Source of the DNA: Hyalella azteca
Lineage: Eukaryota; Arthropoda; Malacostraca; Amphipoda; Hyalellidae
Assembly: GCF_000764305.2 (NCBI RefSeq)
Contig: NW_025946900.1
Span: 1 to 64,000 of the forward strand
Direction of reading: 5' to 3'
Length of the DNA stretch: 64,000 nucleotides
In this document: positions 58,292 through 64,000 of the stretch, piece by piece
Position numbering within the stretch: position 1 is the stretch's first letter
Layout of the letters: each line of letters begins with the position of its first letter
Position numbers and translations under genes: made by a program
Notes under the pieces: model-generated
Databases searched by the model: none
Seen by the model: the letters and a program-made list of their open reading frames with translations, nothing else
Told to the model about the DNA's origin: nothing

Positions 58292-58409
58292 CTGGTGTAC
58301 AGCATCCAGCACCCGTAGCAGGTTACCACCCAGCAGCTGGTGCAGGTCAGAACTCGTCCAGCTCGGGTCTTTCATGAGCTCTGCGACCAGCAGCGCGTAG
58401 CGAGCTGGA
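58292..58409 (-). CDS. membrane dipeptidase (M19) penultimate exon
   Basis: 118 bp: one base completing the previous codon plus 39 codons, PARYALLVAELMKDPSWTSS then DLHQLLGGNLLRVLDAVHQ, ending in phase 0 at CAG/GTATGC. The family pattern is YP-LVAELLRRG--E-DVKKLLGGNLLRVFEAVE. The phases fit the exons at 59025-59088 and 57352-57462 exactly. The Gly-Asp-Phe-Asp-Gly loop that normally lies before this segment is missing from both this and the previous exon. Confidence 0.85.
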
Positions 58410-59024
58410 CTGCACCAAGAAATATTTGAATACATTGCTGGAAAATGTTGGACAGTTGAGGGTGAAAAACTTAGAGTTACGATGAAAATATGAGATTTGC
58501 GGTGAGAATGTGAAATTTTCGGTATAAATATGAGATTTGCGGTGAAAATAAGATTTTTCCTGTGAGAATACCTATGTGATTTCAAGTTAAAATATAAGAT
58601 TTTCCGTACAAAAAATTAGATTTTCCATGAAATATTAGATTTTTGAAACAAATTACATTTTGGTTTAAGACAATGTGATTTTCAGCGAAAAAAAAAGTCC
58701 GCATAGTAAAATTTGTGATTTCAAAGTGAAGAATGACTTACATGAACTGCTTGTCTCAGTCCACAATATACAGAATTTTTTCTTATTCTCCGGAAGCCTA
58801 AAATAAGTATTTTAGTTTACACCAATTCCCTACTTGATTTAAATTGAGTCTCAATATTTATTCAGCATTAACCACTTCATCGCTATTAAATTTGCGCGGC
58901 ACAAAAATTAGACACTAATGTAAATTTAGGCATATTTTCGACGATTAATTTTCTGGACAAAAAATTAGTTGGATAATTTTATTTTTCTCTTCAAATTTTA
59001 ATGAATTTTTTTCATTATACTTAC

Positions 59025-59088
59025 TCATCTGTGGATCCAATGCCAATGTGTTTAACGCCAGCCGATTTCCGTATGTAATTTATATGTT
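59025..59088 (-). CDS. membrane dipeptidase (M19) exon with the HINYI segment
   Basis: 64 bp, acceptor TTTCTCCACCACCAG, donor GATGA/GTAAGT. Joined to its neighbours it reads EHINYIRKSAGVKHIGIGST then DD. The family pattern is (A)[23 protein letters not shown], so the zinc-ligand His in the first DH is kept, but the normal GGDFDG and the following loop of about 15 residues are reduced to STDD. Phase 1 in and phase 2 out agree with both neighbours, strong internal evidence that this is a real exon and not a chance match. Confidence 0.75.
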
Positions 59089-59343
59089 CTGGTGGTGGAG
59101 AAATCTCAGTCATTGTCATATAATTTATAATTCAAATATAATATATAAAATAATTTAATCATAACAACACAAACCACAAATTCAGGCAATAGTTACCATA
59201 TGCAGTATATTGGAAATAATCAATAATTTGCCTACTTGTTCACTTTGCAGTTGTAAAGATTCAGTATTTATCATAACTGTTAACTAATTAGATCAATTAA
59301 TGAACTAAATAAATTGCACGACTTCTGTAAAAATGGCCTCTGT

Positions 59344-59587
59344 TACAGCATGTATGTTGATAATTGAGTTTCCTTCCATATGTATGAGATGGATAGTAAC
59401 ATTACTGCATTTTCTAATCCAGCAACCAATATAAAATAATATAATGTAATATAATATAATATAATATTATATTATATTATATTACATTATATTATTTTAT
59501 ATTGGTTGCTGGATTAGAAAATGCAGTAATGTTACTATCCATCTCATACATATGGAAGGAAACTCAATTATCAACATACATGCTGTA
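59344..59587. repeat. perfect 244-bp palindrome ending at a gap
   Basis: Two 122-bp arms (left starts TACAGCATGTATG, right ends CATACATGCTGTA) meet in an ATAATATAATATTATATTAT centre. I see no mismatch. The right arm ends at the N at 59588. It is either an assembler fold-back through the self-complementary AT centre or a true cruciform-forming palindrome. Confidence 0.93.
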
Positions 59588-59588
59588 N

Positions 59589-59805
59589 GTCCCGCCTCTA
59601 CCAGCAACTCTGTTTACGTCCCGCCTCTACCAGCAACTCTGTTCACGTCCAGCCTCTACCAGCAGCCCTGGTTGATCTGAAGAACCGTATCACTGCTACG
59701 GTGCACTCAGTAACAGAAGATATGCTTTCTCGTGTATGGGACGAGTTTGCCTACAGATTAGATATTTGCCGTGAAGCACAAGGGGGACATATTAAACATT
59801 TATAA
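59589..59805 (+). pseudogene. transposase C-terminal fragment (Tc1/mariner-like, DUF4817-associated type)
   Basis: Starts after a gap. The last part reads VQPLPAALVDLKNRITATVH, then SVTEDMLSRVWDEFAYRLDI, then CREAQGGHIKHL and a stop at 59803-59805. Arthropod transposases of the DDE/IS630 superfamily typically end VPPLP-L-LR-RI--AV--VT---L--VW-ELEYRLDVCR-T-GAHIEHL. The VPPLPATL-coding stretch is present three times in tandem (29-30-bp units, 59589-59673), with frame lost between copies. The catalytic domain is absent, so it is a dead fragment. It lies inside a dipeptidase intron. Confidence 0.72.
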
Positions 59806-59953
59806 ATCTGTTGAAAGTACCCTGAATCTTTCTCTTTCTAAAGGTGTATAAAATAATCATTTGGAATTCATACTTAAATAAATACGAATTTATTAAATTG
59901 GATCATCATTGAGAATAATCATGTAGAATTATATTTGTTATTATAAAGCTTAC

Positions 59954-60050
59954 CTAGAACAGCCGCGACGCTCTGGTTGTGCCCACACGAATTTTGGGAT
60001 CCGTTGCTGCCTCGCGTGAGTGACACGAGCACAACGCCTCCGTTGCGAGA
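59954..60050 (-). CDS. membrane dipeptidase (M19) exon with the NGGVV segment
   Basis: 97 bp, acceptor AAATTTTCCAG, donor TCTAG/GTAAGC. It reads SRNGGVVLVSLTRGSNGSQN then SCGHNQSVAAVL plus one base. The family has NGGVVMVNFY at the same place after the RNVPDDVLRLV helix. Phase 0 in and phase 1 out fit the exons on either side. Confidence 0.78.
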
Positions 60051-60075
60051 CTGGAAAATTTACACATATTTTTTT

Positions 60076-60285
60076 CAACATTTTAAAATCCTATTGTTTA
60101 TTAGAGACATTGAAAACGGTTCTTTAATGCTGGGGGAACATCTCAACACGCTAAAATCATATTGTTTACTGGAGATGTTGAAAACGGGTGTTTAATGCTG
60201 GGGGTAAATCTCAACACTTTAAAATCCTATTGTTTATTGGAGACGTTCTAAACGGGTGTTTAATGCTGGGGGAACATTGAAGGCG
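60076..60285. repeat. 67-69-bp minisatellite, 3 copies, in a dipeptidase intron
   Basis: CAACATTTTAAAATCCTATT, GTTTATTAGAGAC and TTTAATGCTGGGGGAACAT recur at 60076, 60143 and 60212. It lies just upstream (minus sense) of the acceptor of the exon at 59954-60050 but does not include it. Confidence 0.9.
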
Positions 60286-60809
60286 TTAGCAGCAAAAAAC
60301 ACAAATTTTGATAATTTGCAAGGAAATTTCGAGGAGTTTATTATGCCGTAATGCCTCCAACTAAATTTACTATTCACTACAATGGCTTTATCTAGCATTT
60401 AATTAGCGTGGAAAATTAGTGCTTTCTTAAGAATTAAAGAAATTGAATTTGAATTTACGTTTTGTCTACACTGCAGCATTTTATTTTTTTCTACAGAGTT
60501 ACATTATCATGTCAGAATGCTCTTTTTAATGCTGATTAGTCAACGAATTAAATTTACGTACCCTCTGGACTGCATAGTTCCTGACACCTAATATATCACA
60601 ACTTCCCCTTATAATATTTTATTGGATCTTTTTTTACAATCTTTCTTTTTTATTTTATCCCTCTTTTTTTATTTTATCTCCCTTTTATTTTATTTTCTTG
60701 CAATTTTTATTCATTTTACAGCCTCTTTCCGAAAAATTTACGCACCATTGTCACTGTATGTTTCACCATTTATCAACACCATATGTTTCATCATTTATCA
60801 CGAACTAAC
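60286..60809. other. dipeptidase intron
   Basis: AT-rich DNA with T-rich runs. No other coding signal. Confidence 0.5.
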
Positions 60810-60992
60810 CAGCCGGCTGATAATGTCATCGTCAACAGCGGTGGGAGCGAGGGTTGGGCACTTGGCTCTGGTGAAGGCGTTATTGAATATCACGGGCGCT
60901 CTGGAGACGAACATCGCGTCCCGTGAAGTGGCCGCGGACGATCCGCTCACGTCAACCAGCAAGCCCAGCCTGTTCATCTCCAGTACCAAGTC
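60810..60992 (-). CDS. membrane dipeptidase (M19) exon, catalytic histidines replaced
   Basis: 183 bp, exactly 61 codons, phase 0 to 0, between CATCCCACTAG and CTG/GTTAGT. It reads DLVLEMNRLGLLVDVSGSSA, then ATSRDAMFVSRAPVIFNNAF, then TRAKCPTLAPTAVDDDIISR and L. M19 zinc dipeptidases have EMNRLG-LIDLAHVS and RAPVIFSHSSA at these positions. Here the substrate-binding His of AHVS becomes Gly (SGSS), and the zinc-ligand His of SHSS becomes Asn (FNNAF). The scaffold is well kept, so this looks like a non-catalytic homologue, not random decay. Exons with the N-terminal HxD and Glu ligands are not visible up to 64 kb. Confidence 0.85.
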
Positions 60993-61335
60993 CTAGTGGG
61001 ATGATTGTATAATAACTAATTAGTGGCAGAAGTATTTGAAACTGATAACTTACTACTGGCTTACATGATGTGATACAATAACCTATTACTGGCCTCCACT
61101 ACCAAGTCCTAGTGGGATGATTATATAATAACTAATTAGTGGCAGAAATATTTGAAAATGATAACTTACTACTAGCTTATATGAAGTGATACAATAACCT
61201 ATTACTGACCTCCACTACCAAGTCCTAGTGGGATGATTATATAATAAACTATTAGTGACAGAAATAATTGCTATAATTAAAATTGAAAATTATAACTTAC
61301 TACTGGATTACATGATATGATACAAGAATCTATTA
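60975..61335 (-). repeat. 116-bp array spanning the dipeptidase acceptor and exon start
   Basis: CCAAGTCCTAGTGGGATGAT starts at 60986, 61102 and 61218. In the minus sense each unit contains CCACTAG/GACTTGGTA, i.e. the 3' splice site plus about 12 bases of the exon ending at 60992. About three copies; more degenerate, shorter repeats continue to about 61490. Confidence 0.92.
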
Positions 61336-64000
61336 CTGATGTATAATGGCATACAACAATCCAGTACTGAAGGATATAACGATATACAAATCTTTATTAT
61401 GGATATAATGGGATAAAATATCGCTTTACCGATAGATATATAATATCCTATTACAGATGATATATCATTAATAACCCATTACTGACTGATGAAACTGAAC
61501 AAGGAACGAACCTGCCCCTCGAACTTTCTGTCAATAGTGAATGTTAACCTTGAGCCGAAAAATCATTGTCAATAAGGTAAATTGGTTCAATTATCGGAAT
61601 CCGAACGAAACAGAAAATTTAGGCGAGCAAAAATACTGTGAGCTATTTGACGTATAAGTTCGACTTTAATTTGAACGGTTCATCATGTTAACTAATTTTT
61701 TAAGGCCGTCAAATTTAATGTCAGTCAAAATAATATCATATTTTCTTCTGAAACCCTGCTTGATTGGGCCCAGATCAATATTTCTTTAAATGTGAAGAAC
61801 CCTTGTCGATCCGGCTCTTGGTACTCTCTAGTATTTTGAAAGGGAACTTTCTATGGGGCTTCTAGTATCTGAATTTCAAAATTAATTTCGGGTAAAAATA
61901 GCATGACACATGTAGCAGTTGATACCCGTCCCGTATACACATAATTAACCGCGCTGATATATGCCATGATCGTCAATCTCCAAGAGAAATCTTTCTTTAA
62001 GTGTTATACTTTCAGGAAAATGTTAGAGAATTTATCCATAGCCTTAGTTCCAAAAAAGTCGGAGCACTCTGTTTGAAGGAGACCAATGGCAGGATATCGC
62101 CGTACTAAATTCTTCGAGAATCCATCTCGAGAGAATCTCGAGCGCCCTGCAAGGTAAGCACCAGTTCGTCTCGACTTTTGTGATACTTTGGTAACTTTGT
62201 TCCTGAGAGTAGAAAGTGTAACTGCTGGTTAAACATCGAGTGACATTAGGCTTCGGGAACGTGTTTTTAACTCATTTTCTCTTTTATGGGAAAAATGCAC
62301 TATTGTGCTCGCCATGTCCGTCTGTCTGTCTGTCTTTCTGTCCGGCTGTCCGTCCGTGACCACGTTTTCATCGATGAGAAAATGCGCTCTCTGTCGCTCA
62401 CTGCATTGAGTACTGAGTTATATTTTTTAAACTTTTTACTGTTACACTGGCTTTCCGCGTACGTTCTTATAACCCAGTCATAACTCAAGTGTAAGCGTTG
62501 AAAATGATGGCGATTCTTTAGCGACAACTCAAAAAAAAAAAGGAAAAACAGGTTGTGAACAGGAAGGTTTCGCAGTTTATTTTCATGCTTTTTGTTTTTT
62601 TATTTGTAAATTCAGGTCTTAATTTCAATTTCTTGAATTCCCATTTGCAATCACAGCCATAATGGTGGTTCAAGTTAAATTAAACCTAAATCTTATTATA
62701 TTAACTCAATTCAAATTTAATTTTGTCATTTAAACCATTGAAAATGCATAATCACACGTGTAATTGATATCATTTAAATGCACACAAGCAGAAAAAATAG
62801 CCATACGATCTTGATGATAATATTGATAGATCTATCCACTTTCGCCAATGATGAATGCATTGACAACGTCAATGTCAATAACTTTGGAGAGACCTCACAA
62901 CATAACGCGTAATGAATAGTTTCCGTTAATACAGGTACATCGCTCATCAAACAATCAATATAGATTTGGAATCTTGGAAGTCCATTGTCACAATTAATAC
63001 AATTGCTTGCTCTAATTTAGTAATACAATATACAGTTCCCGAGTGGTGATATCCAAAGTTTGGATGCTATCGCTTAGACATCGTATACGGTTTTGTAAAG
63101 TAAGCACTCTAGTAATGAAATGACGTTCAATTTAATGAATGCAGTTTATCAAATTAAATGACTTACACATAGTTAAATATAGCTGTAAAAGATGAACAAT
63201 TAGTCTCTGAAAGCATTCGTAGTTAAAAAAGTAAAGTTCAAAGAAGTCTTAGCGATGAGATTACGTTTGAAGCTGTTATTAGCGATTGCATGATATCAAA
63301 TAAAACCACGCTAGTGTTGAATGAAGATTTTAAATTAAGTAATCTAATTGGATAGCAATAACTTCACTGAATATACAAAAGCACAAAAAAGTAAAGGAAA
63401 GTAATTTTGAAGCAACCCTCTCTTCGAATTTATAAGCTTATGATCTCCAAAACTCACAACAAACATTATACATGGATATATATAATAATATTAATATATA
63501 ATCCAACACAAATGATGCGAAACCACCATCAGTTCTGATTTCAAACGCGCAAAGGACCAGCAAAGAAAATAGCTTTCTTGTTAACCTGTACAATATCTTC
63601 AAAGCGGCAAAAAATGGCGCTATTCTACCTGAACGCCCGCCAGAATGGACGAAAAAAAAAAACACAACAAAAATGTATAATGGATTGTTGCAGTCCACAA
63701 AAACCTTCTGGGAACTCCGCTCAAGCGGACGAAAAATTGTTAGTTGTGGCTTTGTGGCTTGGGAACAGTTTTTTCTTGTGAACTCATCAGTTCTTCTCCG
63801 GCTTCCATGAATATTTAATTCAACCGTGTTTAAAGTTTTTGCCTACGTTGCTGCTGTAAACGAAGCGCTCAAATTTTTTTAACTGTATTACATAGCCAAT
63901 TCCCTGTTAATTTGTTTGTTTAATGCATTTATAAATAAATTTGATTGGAAATTGAACAAAATTTGAGTAAAACGATATCCACAACCAAAACACACTCAGT
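61336..64000. other. no exon recognised; one GTCT microsatellite
   Basis: Upstream (minus sense) dipeptidase exons should lie here or beyond the window, but none is recognised. 62308-62358 is a GTCTGTCTGTC / GTCCGTCC microsatellite of a kind often attached to arthropod transposons. A + exon-like stretch at about 62085-62154 ending GCAAG/GTAAGC has an open frame but no known similarity. Confidence 0.45.

Noticed and set aside
60622..60996. 124-codon + frame with hydrophobic start
   Set aside because: Its second half is antisense to the M19 exon at 60810-60992, which has family similarity and splice sites.

Overview
The window is nuclear DNA of a multicellular eukaryote. It is AT-rich and intron-rich, and its few recognisable coding pieces are short animal-type exons with GT/AG splice sites. 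The gene families (a calpain with penta-EF-hand domain, and a membrane dipeptidase of peptidase family M19), the transposon types, a short (CCTAA)n tract and the minisatellite load suggest an arthropod, perhaps a crustacean. That last step is inference. No bacterial operon, rRNA, intact tRNA or CRISPR array is visible, and no gene is complete.

Layout. 0-5 kb: AT-rich DNA with minisatellites and one GC-rich island. 5.06-6.6 kb: minus-strand remnant of a non-LTR retrotransposon (zinc finger, coiled coil, RRM, start of endonuclease), then a tRNA-derived SINE head. 7.1-11.3 kb: four calpain exons in order on the + strand (protease core, two from the C2-like domain, one EF-hand), three with frameshifts and one with an in-frame TGA. 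13.2-14.04 kb: terminal exon of an unrecognised acidic protein behind an array of copies of its own 5' end. 18.2 kb: another probable exon, followed by a gap and a 55-bp minisatellite. 19-53 kb: mostly gene-poor DNA with minisatellites, a diverged tandem duplication (27.4-29.2 kb) and one weak two-exon candidate (44 kb). 53-61 kb: minus-strand 3' half of a membrane dipeptidase gene; five exons join in consistent phase and end with a stop and AATAAA. Its penultimate exon is present three times. The predicted protein lacks several catalytic motifs of the family.

Two themes run through the window. (1) Minisatellites lie on exon-intron junctions: at most of the exons I can support, the array unit is a copy of that exon's own splice donor or acceptor with a little exon and intron attached. 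(2) Assembly damage: four complete Nextera/Tn5 mate-pair junction adapters and one half adapter are embedded, and eight single Ns stand for gaps, nearly all at repeat edges. For three adapters the sequence after the adapter also occurs 2.5-3.3 kb upstream, as expected for circularised mate-pair fragments built into the contig. Proteins that cross these sites are artefacts.
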